This document shows, piece by piece, positions 36,384 to 45,836 of a stretch of DNA of 64,000 nucleotides. The position numbers were made by a program, and so were the translations under genes. This stretch comes from Rhodococcus sp. Leaf247 (GTDB lineage: Bacteria; Actinomycetota; Actinomycetes; Mycobacteriales; Mycobacteriaceae). The stretch is taken from positions 812,423 to 876,422 of the forward strand of contig NZ_LMRP01000002.1 of NCBI RefSeq assembly GCF_001426185.1, written 5' to 3'. Position 1 is the stretch's first letter. The number at the start of each line of letters is the position of its first letter. Under the pieces are notes generated by a model, which was not told the origin of the DNA, did no database searches, and was given only the letters and a program-made list of their open reading frames with translations.

Positions 36384-37976
36384 TCACATCCTGAAGACGC
36401 CGTAGGACACCGGCTCGAGCGGTGCGTTGGCACACGCCGACAAGGCCAGCGAAAGAACGGTTCTGGTGTCGGCGGGGTCGATGATGCCGTCGTCCCACAG
36501 CCGAGCCGTCGAGTGGTACGGGTTTCCCTGCTCCTCGTATTGGCGACGGATGGGCTCCTTGAAGTTCTCCTGGTCCTCGTCCGACCACGGTTCGCCCGAT
36601 GCGGACCGCTGATCGCTGCGCACAGTCGCGAGCACCGACGCCGCCTGCTCGCCACCCATGACCGAGATGCGGGCGTTCGGCCACATCCACAGGAACCGGG
36701 GCGAGTACGCGCGTCCGCACATCGAGTAGTTGCCCGCGCCGTAGGAGCCGCCGATCACGACAGTCAGCTTCGGCACCCTGGCACAGGCCACCGCGGTGAC
36801 CATTTTCGCGCCGTGCTTGGCGATGCCCCCGGCCTCGTACTCGCGGCCGACCATGAAGCCGGTGATGTTCTGCAGGAACAGCAACGGCACCGACCGCTTG
36901 TCGCACAACTCGATGAAATGTGCTCCCTTGACGGCGGATTCGCCGAACAGCACACCGTTGTTGGCGACGATGCCGACCGGGTGTCCGTTGATGTGGGCGA
37001 ACCCGGTCACCAGCGTGGTGCCGTACTCGGCCTTGAACTCCTGGAACTGCGCACCGTCCACGAGACGGGTGATCACCTCGTGCACGTCGTACGGCGTGCG
37101 GGGGTCGGTGGGAACGACGTCGTACAGCTCGGTCTGGTCGGCAGCCGGCCGGGGAGTGCGGACCTCCCACGGAGCCGGCGTGCGAGGACCGAGCGTGGCG
37201 ACGATGGCGCGGACCCGGCGCAACGCGTCGCGGTCGTCCGTCGCGAGATGATCGGTGACACCGGAGATCTTGGAGTGCACGTCGCCGCCGCCGAGATCCT
37301 CGGCCGTGACCACCTCGCCCGTCGCGGCCTTCACCAGCGGCGGGCCGCCGAGGAAGATCGTGCCCTGGTTGCGGACGATGATCGCCTCGTCGCTCATCGC
37401 GGGCACGTAGGCGCCGCCGGCGGTGCAGGACCCCATGACCGCGGCGATCTGCGCGATTCCCTTGGCGCTCATCGTCGCCTGGTTGAAGAAGATGCGGCCG
37501 AAGTGTTCACGGTCGGGGAACACGTCGTCCTGCATCGGCAGGAACGCGCCGCCGGAGTCGACCAGATACACGCAGGGAAGGCGGTTCTGGAGGGCGATCT
37601 CCTGCGCACGGAGGTGCTTCTTCACCGTCATCGGGTAGTAGGTGCCGCCCTTGACCGTGGCGTCGTTGGCCACGATCATCACCTCGCGCCCGGACACCCT
37701 GCCGATCCCGGCGATGACCCCGGCACCCGGGCACGCGTCGTCGTACATGCCGTTGGCGGCCAGCGGGGCGATCTCGAGGAAGGGACTCCCGTCGTCGAGA
37801 AGCGTGTCGACGCGGTCACGCGGGAGCAGTTTGCCGCGAGCGACATGACGCTGCCGCGAGGCCTCACTACCCCCACGGGCGGCCGACGCCATCGCCGCGG
37901 CGAGCTGCTCGACCAGCGCGCGATGGTCCTCGCGCCTCTGTGCACGTTCGGATCGAACGCCGTTCGCCACCGTCAT
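36384..37976 (-). CDS. accD1: Acyl-CoA carboxylase beta subunit (methylcrotonyl-CoA carboxyltransferase type)
   Basis: A 530-residue carboxyltransferase. [19 protein letters not shown] near residue 186 and [19 protein letters not shown] near 211 form the oxyanion and CoA sites of the N half. [20 protein letters not shown] near 322 and [19 protein letters not shown] near 394 are those of the C half. [20 protein letters not shown] near 417 is typical of methylcrotonyl-CoA carboxylase beta. It is the first gene of the five-gene minus-strand leucine operon; two 16-bp inverted-repeat sites lie between its start and the flavin reductase gene. Confidence 0.93.
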   Translation of the reverse strand: MTVANGVRSERAQRREDHRALVEQLAAAMASAARGGSEASRQRHVARGKLLPRDRVDTLLDDGSPFLEIAPLAANGMYDDACPGAGVIAGIGRVSGREVMIVANDATVKGGTYYPMTVKKHLRAQEIALQNRLPCVYLVDSGGAFLPMQDDVFPDREHFGRIFFNQATMSAKGIAQIAAVMGSCTAGGAYVPAMSDEAIIVRNQGTIFLGGPPLVKAATGEVVTAEDLGGGDVHSKISGVTDHLATDDRDALRRVRAIVATLGPRTPAPWEVRTPRPAADQTELYDVVPTDPRTPYDVHEVITRLVDGAQFQEFKAEYGTTLVTGFAHINGHPVGIVANNGVLFGESAVKGAHFIELCDKRSVPLLFLQNITGFMVGREYEAGGIAKHGAKMVTAVACARVPKLTVVIGGSYGAGNYSMCGRAYSPRFLWMWPNARISVMGGEQAASVLATVRSDQRSASGEPWSDEDQENFKEPIRRQYEEQGNPYHSTARLWDDGIIDPADTRTVLSLALSACANAPLEPVSYGVFRM

Positions 37977-37994
37977 GTCGCCGCCTGTCCATCA

Positions 37995-38010
37995 GTTAAC
38001 TCTCGTTAAC
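37995..38010. promoter_or_regulatory. Operator candidate 1 upstream of accD1
   Basis: GTTAACTCTCGTTAAC is an inverted repeat of GTTAAC with a 4-nt spacer, 18 nt upstream of the accD1 ATG. On the minus strand a TACTGT -10-like hexamer (38020-38015) lies just upstream, so this site would cover the transcription start. Confidence 0.55.
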
Positions 38011-38017
38011 CAGAACA

Positions 38018-38033
38018 GTAAACGATGATTAAC
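38018..38033. promoter_or_regulatory. Operator candidate 2 upstream of accD1
   Basis: GTAAACGATGATTAAC. Its reverse complement matches the site at 37995-38010 in 12 of 16 positions. The two are 23 bp apart centre to centre, about two helical turns, suggesting two dimers binding on one face around the accD1 promoter. No regulator gene is adjacent. Confidence 0.45.
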
Positions 38034-38051
38034 CGAAAGTCCACGGCGGCA

Positions 38052-38588
<537 letters not shown>

Positions 38589-38664
38589 CTACCACCCGGC
38601 CGTCCGAACTGGGCAAGCTCACAGCGCCACGATTCGAATCACGCCGAGCGGAACGGCTCCCGCG

Positions 38665-40401
38665 CTACTCGCACCGGACGATGGGCACCGGGTCGTACTT
38701 CACCGTGCGCGTCTTCCGCGAGATCTCCGAACCCGTCGCAGCGTCCGAGATCACCCGGGTGTCACTCGTGGTGAACCCCGGGGCACCACTCGACGCGACA
38801 CACTGCTCACCGCGCGGCAACCGGACCGTGTCCGGAGTCGTCGGCCGCGTGCGATCCCCCGTGATCGACTCGACGTCGACGGTCTTCGTTCCCCACAGTC
38901 GGACCGTGACCGACGACCCGTCGGCAAAGGACTCGATGACCACGCCGGTGTCCGCCGGGTTGCGGAAGACCAGGTCGATGGCCCCTTCGAAGACCGTCGC
39001 CTCCCGCGCCTCGGGATAGCGGCTGATGTAGTAGCTGTGCTCGGTGTGGTCGACGTCGTCCATGCCGCCGAAATACCCGGCGTTGTAGAGGGTCGTCGCG
39101 AACTGGCTGATGCCGCCGCCGACCGCGCGATCCGGCCGACCGTTGTCGATGATTCCCGACTCCACGAAGCCCTGTGCCGTTCCGCGCGGACCGGTGTACC
39201 CGTTCAGCGAGAAGCTGTCGCCCGGCTTCACGACGGCGCCGTTCACGAGTCGTGCGGTCAGGCCGATATTGACGCCGGATGCGTATTCGAATCCACCGGT
39301 CGTGTACTCGCTGATCACCTCTCGGATACCGAGCGCGTTCGCCGCGTCCGTGGTCAGCGCTGCAGGCAACGGTCCGTACTTCGCGGCGGTGGACCGTGCG
39401 TCACCCGATCCGGCGAGCAGGGCGGGCAGATCTGTCAGGGTCGACGGCCAGTCGATCGCCGTTCCCTCGACCGAGGGCACCACCGTGGGAGAGCCCGAGG
39501 AGAAGTCGAAGCGGGCATCCACCGGACGAACCTCGGTCTGCGCCACCTGCGGGGCAAGCAGTCGTGTCGCGGCCTCGACGTCGTAGGCCGGCTCGAGACC
39601 ACCGTCGCCGTCGGGCGCGAACGTCAGCACCTCGCCGACGCGGTCGGGTGCCAGAGTCGCGACTGCACCGTTCGTGCCGGTCACCAGCACGGGCTCCGAC
39701 ACCGCCGGTTCGGCGATGTCCGTCAGCGCCGTGTCGATGGCGTCCGCGGCGACCGTCGCACGCTCCCCGGACTCGACGACGGGCAGATCGAGCGGGCCGC
39801 CCTCTGCCCATCGGTCGACGAGTACCGCGGAGGCACCGTCGGCATCGAGCGTCCTGCCCTGGACCGGCTCGATCCCCCGCGGCACTCCGCCGTCGATGAC
39901 GATGTCGCCCTCGACGGTCACCCGGTCGAACTGCGGCGCGAGTCCGGACACCGCCGCGGTCAGCGCTGCCTCGTCGACCGTCGACACCACACCGATCTCT
40001 CGCGATCCGAAGAACGACGCGATCCTGGTGATGGGCGAGAGTGGCTGATCGCCCGCGCGCGCCACCGTGGCAGCCCAGTCGATCTCCAGTCCGGCATCGG
40101 ACGGAACCACGGAGGCCGACGTGTCGTCGACACGCACCTCGACGGGTTGCGACGACCGATCACCGAGTACCGAGCGCAGAGTGGCCTCGCCGTCGGCGGC
40201 GCTGCGCCCACCGACGTCGATACCGGCAACGGTGACGCCGCGAGGAAGTTCCCCGATCGAGGTGATCTCGTCCGCGGCGTACAGAACGACGCCCACGGCC
40301 AGCACTCCCCCGGCGATCAGGGCTGCAAGGCGAACTCCGGACAGTCGGGACGGATCGGAATCGGGTCGGTGCGCGCCGCGCTCCGGTTCGTTCTCGGTCA
40401 C
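38665..40401 (-). CDS. VanW-family envelope protein with peptidoglycan-binding-like repeats
   Basis: A 578-residue protein with an acidic cytoplasmic tail, one transmembrane helix at about residues 24-45, then two repeated alpha/beta modules (about 50-165 and 185-300) of the PG_binding_4/YoaR type, each opening with G-V-x-V-x-G-I-D-V-G or a similar strand. The VanW domain follows at about 345-510: AANALGIREVISEYTTG, NIGLTARLVNGAVVKPGDSF and AVGGGISQFATTLYNAGYFG. A C-terminal beta region with two Cys ends the protein. VanW proteins are of unknown function but lie at the cell wall. It begins at GTG 40401, after the terminator of the reverse transcriptase. Confidence 0.82.
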   Translation of the reverse strand: MTENEPERGAHRPDSDPSRLSGVRLAALIAGGVLAVGVVLYAADEITSIGELPRGVTVAGIDVGGRSAADGEATLRSVLGDRSSQPVEVRVDDTSASVVPSDAGLEIDWAATVARAGDQPLSPITRIASFFGSREIGVVSTVDEAALTAAVSGLAPQFDRVTVEGDIVIDGGVPRGIEPVQGRTLDADGASAVLVDRWAEGGPLDLPVVESGERATVAADAIDTALTDIAEPAVSEPVLVTGTNGAVATLAPDRVGEVLTFAPDGDGGLEPAYDVEAATRLLAPQVAQTEVRPVDARFDFSSGSPTVVPSVEGTAIDWPSTLTDLPALLAGSGDARSTAAKYGPLPAALTTDAANALGIREVISEYTTGGFEYASGVNIGLTARLVNGAVVKPGDSFSLNGYTGPRGTAQGFVESGIIDNGRPDRAVGGGISQFATTLYNAGYFGGMDDVDHTEHSYYISRYPEAREATVFEGAIDLVFRNPADTGVVIESFADGSSVTVRLWGTKTVDVESITGDRTRPTTPDTVRLPRGEQCVASSGAPGFTTSDTRVISDAATGSEISRKTRTVKYDPVPIVRCE

Positions 40402-40468
40402 CCGGCTCCTGTCATGTCGGCTCTTCTGGGGGCCCAGTCTCGTGTTCGAGCCTACCGAGCACGGAAAC

Positions 40469-40515
40469 GGCTCCGCACTGCTGCCGGGTCGGGGGTCAGG
40501 CAGCAGTGCGGAGCC
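40469..40515. terminator. Perfect 17-bp hairpin between RT and VanW genes
   Basis: GGCTCCGCACTGCTGCC (40469-40485) pairs perfectly with 40499-40515 around a 13-nt GC-rich loop. On the minus strand it lies 54 nt after the reverse-transcriptase stop and is followed by GTTTCC. It most likely terminates the retron transcript and insulates the VanW gene. No gene is seen in 40402-40568. Confidence 0.75.
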
Positions 40516-40568
40516 ATCCTGAGTATCGCCGCCGCCCCGGAAGCGTTACACCCTCGCAGAAGTGCAGC

Positions 40569-41852
40569 TCACGCGTCCCAATCGACGCTCGCCGCCATAT
40601 CCAGCAACCGCACCCGACGAATAGGGCTACTCTCACCGACCCACGCGATGAGCCCGTACACATGCGCCCGGAAGTCGGGCAGCTCGTCGCGATTCTGGGC
40701 GGCGGCGCCGGTCCGGGCAGCGTTGTGCAGCAACGCCCTGAGGTCGTCGTACCGATCACGTGGGACCGCGGCGGACCGATTGACCACCAGACCGGCCAGC
40801 GTCTGCCGGGTATGCGACCGGCGGACGTGTGTCTTGGCGGCGTTGACCTCGAAGCCTTCGTCGAGCGCAATGTGTTCGAGCGCCCACAGGAGTGTGCCCA
40901 CATCGGTCGACGACGGCCCCGACAGCGCGAGATCGTCCGCATACCGCGTGTAGGTGAGGCCGCGAGCACGAGCGAGACCCGCAACTCGACGGTCGAGCCG
41001 CCGGGCCACCAGGTTGGCCAGCGCCGGCGACGTCGGGGCGCCCTGCGGGAGGTGCGGCGTCCGCATCACCGCGGCGCGGCGGGTGGTCAGCCTCGACGCC
41101 TCGTCCACCGGCATCGCGGTCGTGCAGATTCCGGCCAACAGGGCCGCCACCTTCGAGGGATACCCGCAGGCTTCGAAGACCGCCCGCACGCGCGGGGCGG
41201 TGACCGTCGCGAAGAAGTCGGCGAGGTCCACGCGGACCACTACGTCCTGCTGCTCGTGGGGTCGGGCGAACGTCACGGCGCTGCGACCGGTACGGAATCC
41301 GTGCGCGGCGGGGTGCGGGTCGACGTGGTCGACGATGCGATGCAACACGCGGCGCTGCATCTCGCGCATCCGCGGCTTCGGCACCTCGAGAATTCGAATA
41401 TTCCCGAGATCCGACCGGCCTCCGGCCTTCCCGCCCGCCTTTTTCGGGACCTCGACCGCTCGGTAATGCCGCAGCGGCGGCGCAGCGCGTCGGAGCCATC
41501 CGCCGAGGTCGGCGAACCAGTCGAGTTCGGGGACGGTCACACCGAGTGACGTTGCGAGGTCCGCGGGCGTCGAGATCTCGGGGACACCGAAGCGGTAGGG
41601 GCGGATGCGCGGCGGCGGCGTGGGGATGAACGGCAACCCGGGATAGCCGACGCCTTCGAGCAGCTCGACCGCTGCCTCGACACTGTCGGGTGCATCGCGG
41701 ACAGCGTCGGACAACCGGGTGATCAGAGTTTCGACGTCGAACCATCGGTCGAAGGGTCCGAGTACTTCGCCGAGCTCGGCACCGGTCCACGGCACGCCGA
41801 CGAGCCGGGGCGCGATCCTGCCGATCAACCGCGAACGCCAGAGATTCCGCAC
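40569..41852 (-). CDS. Retron-type reverse transcriptase
   Basis: A 427-residue protein from GTG 41852. RT motifs in order: motif A VVVRVDLADFFATV (Asp near 209), VFEACGYPSKVAALLAGICT near 225, motif B LPQGAPTSPALANL near 268, motif C YTRYADDLALSG (catalytic Asp pair near 306-307), then NAAKTHVRRSH and LAGLVVN near 352, which corresponds to the retron VTG region. The 130-residue N-terminal extension recalls long myxobacterial retron RTs. The open frame continues upstream to a GTG at 42023, but that codon lies inside an inverted repeat bounding a structured segment, so I place the start downstream. No maturase, endonuclease or second effector domain is visible, and no effector gene is adjacent. 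Confidence 0.85.
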   Translation of the reverse strand: MRNLWRSRLIGRIAPRLVGVPWTGAELGEVLGPFDRWFDVETLITRLSDAVRDAPDSVEAAVELLEGVGYPGLPFIPTPPPRIRPYRFGVPEISTPADLATSLGVTVPELDWFADLGGWLRRAAPPLRHYRAVEVPKKAGGKAGGRSDLGNIRILEVPKPRMREMQRRVLHRIVDHVDPHPAAHGFRTGRSAVTFARPHEQQDVVVRVDLADFFATVTAPRVRAVFEACGYPSKVAALLAGICTTAMPVDEASRLTTRRAAVMRTPHLPQGAPTSPALANLVARRLDRRVAGLARARGLTYTRYADDLALSGPSSTDVGTLLWALEHIALDEGFEVNAAKTHVRRSHTRQTLAGLVVNRSAAVPRDRYDDLRALLHNAARTGAAAQNRDELPDFRAHVYGLIAWVGESSPIRRVRLLDMAASVDWDA

Positions 41853-41868
41853 GGCTAGGCGGCCCGGT

Positions 41869-42033
41869 GTGCGGCGGTGCGGGGCGACCGAAGACTGTCG
41901 TCGTCGTCGCGCGGAGGCACGCGGAGCGTGCTCGGGCGCGTCGGAAGCAGTGACCGGTTCTGTGAATGTTCCCGAGGGTTTCCCTCGAGTCGGGTCTCGC
42001 AGGACCCACTCTCGCCCCGCCACCGCTGCACGC
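41869..42033 (-). ncRNA. Putative retron msr-msd RNA
   Basis: On the RT strand, the segment is bounded by a1 (42031-42012) and a2 (41887-41869). These pair over 18 Watson-Crick pairs with one mismatch and one bulged G; after a second mismatch, 42033-42034 can pair further. Inside, in order, are a 5-bp hairpin with 6-nt loop (42007-41992), a perfect 6-bp hairpin with AAA loop (41987-41973), and a longer interrupted GC hairpin (about 41941-41909), followed by a GAC repeat. Inverted outer repeats, short msr-like stem-loops, an msd-like hairpin and an RT gene starting about 17 nt after a2 are the established retron layout. The branching G cannot be assigned with confidence; G42011, just past a1, is a candidate. 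Prediction by eye only. Confidence 0.55.
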
Positions 42034-42074
42034 CCCCACTGTGCCAGACCGAACGGTTCGTTGCAGCAGGTACA

Positions 42075-42112
42075 GAGAAGGACCCGGCCACCCCTCGCAG
42101 CCGGGTCCTCTC
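42075..42112. terminator. fadA2 terminator hairpin
   Basis: GGACCCGGC (42080-42088) pairs with GCCGGGTCC (42100-42108), and the stem is extended by GAGA/TCTC with one bulge. It lies about 20 nt after the fadA2 stop on the minus strand and would stop fadA2 transcription before the retron segment. Confidence 0.7.
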
Positions 42113-42132
42113 ATAGGCGATACGGGCGGAGC

Positions 42133-43431
42133 TCAGGCCTCCACGATGGCCGTGATGCCCTGACCGCCGGCGGCGCAGATGGAGATGAGTCCGCGACCGG
42201 ACCCCTTCTGCGCCAACATCTTCGCGAGCGTCGCGACGACACGTCCACCGGTTGCGGCGAACGGGTGACCCGCTGCGAGCGACGAGCCGTGCACGTTGAG
42301 CTTGCTGCGGTCGATCGACCCCAGCGCGCCGTCGAGACCCAGACGCTCCTTGCAGTACTCGTCGCTCTCGAACGCCTGCAGCGTCGCGAGAACGACCGAG
42401 GCGAACGCCTCGTGGATCTCGTAGTAGTCGAAGTCCTGCAGCGTCAGGCCGTTGCGGGCCAGCAGACGCGGGATGGCGTAGGTCGGCGCCATGAGCAGGC
42501 CGTCCTTGTAGGAACCGTTGCCGTGGACGTAGTCGACGGCGGCGAACTCGGAGTCGACGAGGTGCGCCAGCACGGGCAGGTTGTGCTGCTCGGCCCACTC
42601 GTCCGTCGACAGCAGCACCGACGATGCGCCGTCGGTCAGCGGCGTCGAGTTGCCGGCCGTCATCGTGGCGTCGCCGAGCGAGTTGCCGAAGACGGGCTTG
42701 AGCTTGGCCAACTTCTCGGCCGTGGAATCGGGGCGCAGGTTGTCGTCCCGCGTCAGACCCAGGTACGGGGTGACCAGGTCGTCGAAGAATCCGCTGTCGT
42801 ACGCCTTGGCCATGTTCTGGTGGCTGGCGGCGGCCAGGGCGTCCTGGTCCTCGCGGCGGACGCCGAACTCCTTGGCGGTGACGGCGGCGTGATCGCCCAT
42901 CGACATGCCGGTGCGCGGCTCGCCGTTCTTGGGGATCTCGATGCCCAGCATCGAGGGACGGACGTTGGCGAGCAGCTTGATGCGGTCACCGGTGGACTTG
43001 GCCCGGTTCAGCGACAGCAGGAACTCGCGCAGTTCGTTGTTGACGCTGATGGGCGCGTCGGAGGTGGTGTCCACGCCGCTGCCGATGCCGACGTCGATGC
43101 GGCCCGACGCGATGGCGTCGCCGACCGCGATGACGGTCTGCATGCTGGTGCCGCAGGCCTGCTGCAAGTCGAAGGCGGGGGTGTACGGGCTCAGCGCACT
43201 ACCCAGCACGACCTCGCGGGTGAGGTTGAAGTCGCGGCTGTGCTTGAGCACGGCGCCGCCGGCCACGAGACCCAAACGCTCGCCCTGCAGGTTGAAGCGG
43301 CTGACCAGTCCGTCGATCGCGGCGGTCAACATGTCCTGGTTCGAGGCGTCGGCATACACCTTGTTCGAGCGCGCGAACGGTATTCTGTTTCCACCGAGGA
43401 TCGCGACGGGGCGCTTTTCTTTGCTGGTCAT
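42133..43431 (-). CDS. fadA2: Acetyl-CoA C-acyltransferase (thiolase)
   Basis: A 432-residue thiolase. The nucleophilic Cys is in [15 protein letters not shown] near residue 94, the catalytic His in [14 protein letters not shown] near 350, and the second Cys in [17 protein letters not shown] at the C-terminus; [20 protein letters not shown] near 385 is typical. It cleaves 3-ketoacyl-CoA in beta-oxidation or condenses in the reverse direction. ATG 43431 was chosen; the frame upstream is noncoding promoter. Divergent from fabG4, with a perfect palindromic operator between. Matches Rv0243. Confidence 0.92.
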   Translation of the reverse strand: MTSKEKRPVAILGGNRIPFARSNKVYADASNQDMLTAAIDGLVSRFNLQGERLGLVAGGAVLKHSRDFNLTREVVLGSALSPYTPAFDLQQACGTSMQTVIAVGDAIASGRIDVGIGSGVDTTSDAPISVNNELREFLLSLNRAKSTGDRIKLLANVRPSMLGIEIPKNGEPRTGMSMGDHAAVTAKEFGVRREDQDALAAASHQNMAKAYDSGFFDDLVTPYLGLTRDDNLRPDSTAEKLAKLKPVFGNSLGDATMTAGNSTPLTDGASSVLLSTDEWAEQHNLPVLAHLVDSEFAAVDYVHGNGSYKDGLLMAPTYAIPRLLARNGLTLQDFDYYEIHEAFASVVLATLQAFESDEYCKERLGLDGALGSIDRSKLNVHGSSLAAGHPFAATGGRVVATLAKMLAQKGSGRGLISICAAGGQGITAIVEA

Positions 43432-43469
43432 CGAACGATTCTCCCTGTACGCAAGTGATACGGCCACAG

Positions 43470-43499
43470 TTGGGACCGCTTCGTCGTGGACTCTATTCT
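43470..43499 (+). promoter_or_regulatory. fabG4 promoter
   Basis: TTGGGA (43470-43475) and TATTCT (43494-43499) are 18 bp apart. The -10 hexamer touches the palindromic operator, so repressor binding would block initiation. The fadA2 promoter must be in the same 146-bp gap on the other strand. Confidence 0.5.
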
Positions 43500-43513
43500 T
43501 ACTCACGAGTAAG
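43498..43513. promoter_or_regulatory. Palindromic operator between fadA2 and fabG4
   Basis: CTTACTC-AC-GAGTAAG is a perfect 7-bp inverted repeat with a 2-nt spacer. It overlaps the fabG4 -10 region. Near copies lie at the fadE5 promoter (29423 and 29364). The size suits a TetR-family dimer. A further TTACTTGTCGATA sequence just downstream may be a degenerate second site. Confidence 0.7.
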
Positions 43514-43577
43514 TTACTTGTCGATACCCGTCCTTCTCCACGACGGTTCCGTACAAACACGACACGAAGGTAGGAAC

Positions 43578-44927
43578 ATGGCAGCCACCAAGGGAGCCCC
43601 TGACCTCTACTCGCAGTTCCTCTCCTCTGCTCCGGGCGCGTTCCTGGCCAAGCAGGCAGGACTGCCGAAGCCGGAGACTCTGCGCCGCTACAAGGAGGGT
43701 GAGCCGCCGCTCGCCGGTCCAGTCCTGATCGGCGGCACCGGTCGCCTCGTCGAGCCGCTGCGAGTTCTGCTCTCCGACTACCCGTCGGCCAGCCCGCACG
43801 ACGACAAGCTCGGCGCCCTGGTCTTCGACGCCACCGGCATCGAGAACATCGAGCAGCTCGAGCAGCTCTACCAGTTCTTCCAGCCCGCCGTCCGTCGCCT
43901 CGGAGCCTCGAGCCGCGTCGTCGTCCTGGGCACCACGCCCGAGGAGACCACCGACGTCGAGGCGCACATCGCGCAGCGTTCGCTCGAGGGCTTCACGCGC
44001 AGCGTCGGCAAGGAACTCCGTCGGGGCGGCACCGCCCAGCTCGTCTACGTCTCCGCGGACGCCGCGCCGGACCTGTCGGGTGTCGAGTCCACGCTGCGCT
44101 TCCTTCTGTCGGCCAAGTCGGCGTTCGTGTCCGGCCAGGTCATCGCCGTCGGCAAGGATTCGTCCGAGGCTCCCGCATCGTGGGACAAGCCGCTCGCCGG
44201 CAAGGTCGCACTGGTCACCGGTGCCGCCCGCGGCATCGGCGCCACCATCGCCGAGGTCCTCTCCCGCGACGGCGCCCATGTCATCTGCGCGGACATCCCC
44301 GCCGCCGGCGAAGCTCTCTCGCAGACCGCCAACAAGGTCGGCGGCACCTCGCTCGCCCTCGACGTCACCGCACCCGACGCCGCCGACGTGCTCGAGAAGC
44401 ACGTCAAGGAGCGTCACAGCGGCGGCCTCGACATCGTCGTGCACAACGCCGGCATCACGCGCGACAAGCTGCTCGCCAACATGGACGACGGCCGGTGGAA
44501 CTCCGTCATCGGCGTCAACCTCGCCGCTCCCCACCGCCTTACCACCGCCCTGGTGGCGTCGGGAACGCTGAACGAGGGTGGCCGCGTCGTCGACGTGTCC
44601 TCCATCGCGGGCATCGCCGGCAACCGTGGACAGACCAACTACGGCACGTCCAAGGCCGGCGTCATCGGCCTGGTCCACGCCGAGGCTCCGGAACTGGCGA
44701 AGAAGGACATCACCATCAACGCGGTGGCGCCCGGCTTCATCGAGACGGCCATGACGGCAGCCATCCCGTTCGCCACCCGTGAGGCCGGACGACGGATGAG
44801 CTCGCTGCTGCAGGGCGGCCAGACCGTCGACGTCGCGGAGACCATCGCGTACTTCGCGAGCCCCGCCTCCAACGCCGTCACCGGACAGATCGTCCGCGTG
44901 TGCGGTCAGTCGCTGATCGGAGCGTGA
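43578..44927 (+). CDS. fabG4: 3-ketoacyl-(ACP/CoA) reductase, long FabG
   Basis: A 449-residue protein of the HMwFabG type found in mycobacteria (Rv0242c). The N-terminal half (1-200) is a flavodoxin-like domain that lacks nucleotide motifs. The C-terminal half is a short-chain dehydrogenase with [19 protein letters not shown] near residue 212, [15 protein letters not shown] near 289, catalytic Ser in [13 protein letters not shown], and YGTSKAG near 355. It reduces 3-ketoacyl-CoA or ACP with NADH. ATG 43578 has an AAGGTAGG upstream. GTGA overlap with htdX indicates a coupled pair. Confidence 0.92.
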   Translation: MAATKGAPDLYSQFLSSAPGAFLAKQAGLPKPETLRRYKEGEPPLAGPVLIGGTGRLVEPLRVLLSDYPSASPHDDKLGALVFDATGIENIEQLEQLYQFFQPAVRRLGASSRVVVLGTTPEETTDVEAHIAQRSLEGFTRSVGKELRRGGTAQLVYVSADAAPDLSGVESTLRFLLSAKSAFVSGQVIAVGKDSSEAPASWDKPLAGKVALVTGAARGIGATIAEVLSRDGAHVICADIPAAGEALSQTANKVGGTSLALDVTAPDAADVLEKHVKERHSGGLDIVVHNAGITRDKLLANMDDGRWNSVIGVNLAAPHRLTTALVASGTLNEGGRVVDVSSIAGIAGNRGQTNYGTSKAGVIGLVHAEAPELAKKDITINAVAPGFIETAMTAAIPFATREAGRRMSSLLQGGQTVDVAETIAYFASPASNAVTGQIVRVCGQSLIGA

Positions 44928-45814
44928 CCGGCGTGGGCACCGTGATCGCTCTCGACTCTCCTCCGAAGATCCGCGACATCTACACCCGCGCGGCTCTGGA
45001 CTCGTTGCCGATCATCGGCGGCGGGAAGCGCACACCGTCCGTTCCGGACACGACCTACACGCTGAAGGGGATCCGCGTCGATCGGGAGAACCTCGCGGCG
45101 TACGCGAAGGTCACCGGCCTGCGCCTGTCCGACGCACTGCCGATCACCTATCCGTTCACCCTGGTCTTCCCGACGGTGATGGCCTTGATGGTGTCCAAGG
45201 ACTTCCCGTTCGCCGCCATGGGGTCCGTCCACGCCGAGAACGTCATCGAGAGCTTCCGGCCGATCGGCACGTCCGAACCGCTCGACATCGCGGTGCATGC
45301 GGAGAACTTCCGTGAGCATCGCAAGGGTCTGATGGTCGACGTCGTCAGTGACGTCTCCGTGGGTCGGGAAGTGGTGTGGCGCCAGACGTCGACGTTCCTG
45401 AGTCTGCAGAAGACGTCCCTGTCCGGTGGTCCGCGGGAGGCACCGCCTGCCGACGAGGTCCCGCCGCCCCCGACGTCCACGCTGCGCGTCGATCAGAAGA
45501 CGGTCTCGCGGTACGCCGGCGTCAGCGGCGACCGGAACCCGATCCACATCTCGTCCCTCGGCGCGAAGGCGTTCGGTTTCCCGGGAACCATCGCGCACGG
45601 AATGTGGAGTGCTGCAGCAGCATTGAGTTCCGTGGACGGAAAGATCGCGGACAAGGTGACGTACTCGGTGCGCTTCGGCAAGCCGATCGTGCTGCCCGCC
45701 AAGATCAACGTCTACGCCGAGCGTGTCGGCACCGGCGAAGGTCCCGGCCAGTGGGATGTCGCCCTGAAGCACCCGAAGAAGGGCTACCCGTTCCTGACGG
45801 GCACCCTGCGCTGA
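44924..45814 (+). CDS. htdX: 3-hydroxyacyl-thioester dehydratase, MaoC double hot-dog
   Basis: A 296-residue protein with two hot-dog folds: a degenerate N half (about 1-150) and a catalytic C half with the hydratase-2 motif [20 protein letters not shown] near residue 196 (Asp, Asn and His) and [14 protein letters not shown] near 220. It interconverts 3-hydroxyacyl- and enoyl-thioesters in (R)-specific form, matching Rv0241c. It starts at GTG overlapping the fabG4 stop. With fadE5, fadA2 and fabG4 it can form a full fatty-acyl cycle. Confidence 0.92.
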   Translation: MTGVGTVIALDSPPKIRDIYTRAALDSLPIIGGGKRTPSVPDTTYTLKGIRVDRENLAAYAKVTGLRLSDALPITYPFTLVFPTVMALMVSKDFPFAAMGSVHAENVIESFRPIGTSEPLDIAVHAENFREHRKGLMVDVVSDVSVGREVVWRQTSTFLSLQKTSLSGGPREAPPADEVPPPPTSTLRVDQKTVSRYAGVSGDRNPIHISSLGAKAFGFPGTIAHGMWSAAAALSSVDGKIADKVTYSVRFGKPIVLPAKINVYAERVGTGEGPGQWDVALKHPKKGYPFLTGTLR

Positions 45815-45836
45815 CGTACCGACGCAGTGACTTGCG

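Noticed and set aside
38630..38652. GATTCGAATCAC resembling a tRNA T-loop
   Set aside because: No matching acceptor stem, anticodon arm or CCA end can be formed around it. No tRNA or rRNA gene was noticed in the window.
41894..41910. GAC/GTC trinucleotide run as a CRISPR or satellite repeat
   Set aside because: Only about four units, no spacers. It is a short run next to the msd-like hairpin. No CRISPR-like array was noticed elsewhere in the window.
40569..42023. Group II intron maturase or diversity-generating RT
   Set aside because: No maturase or HNH endonuclease domain follows the RT, no intron domain V-like hairpin or exon boundaries are seen, and there are no variable/template repeats. 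The LAGLVVN region and upstream RNA fit a retron better.
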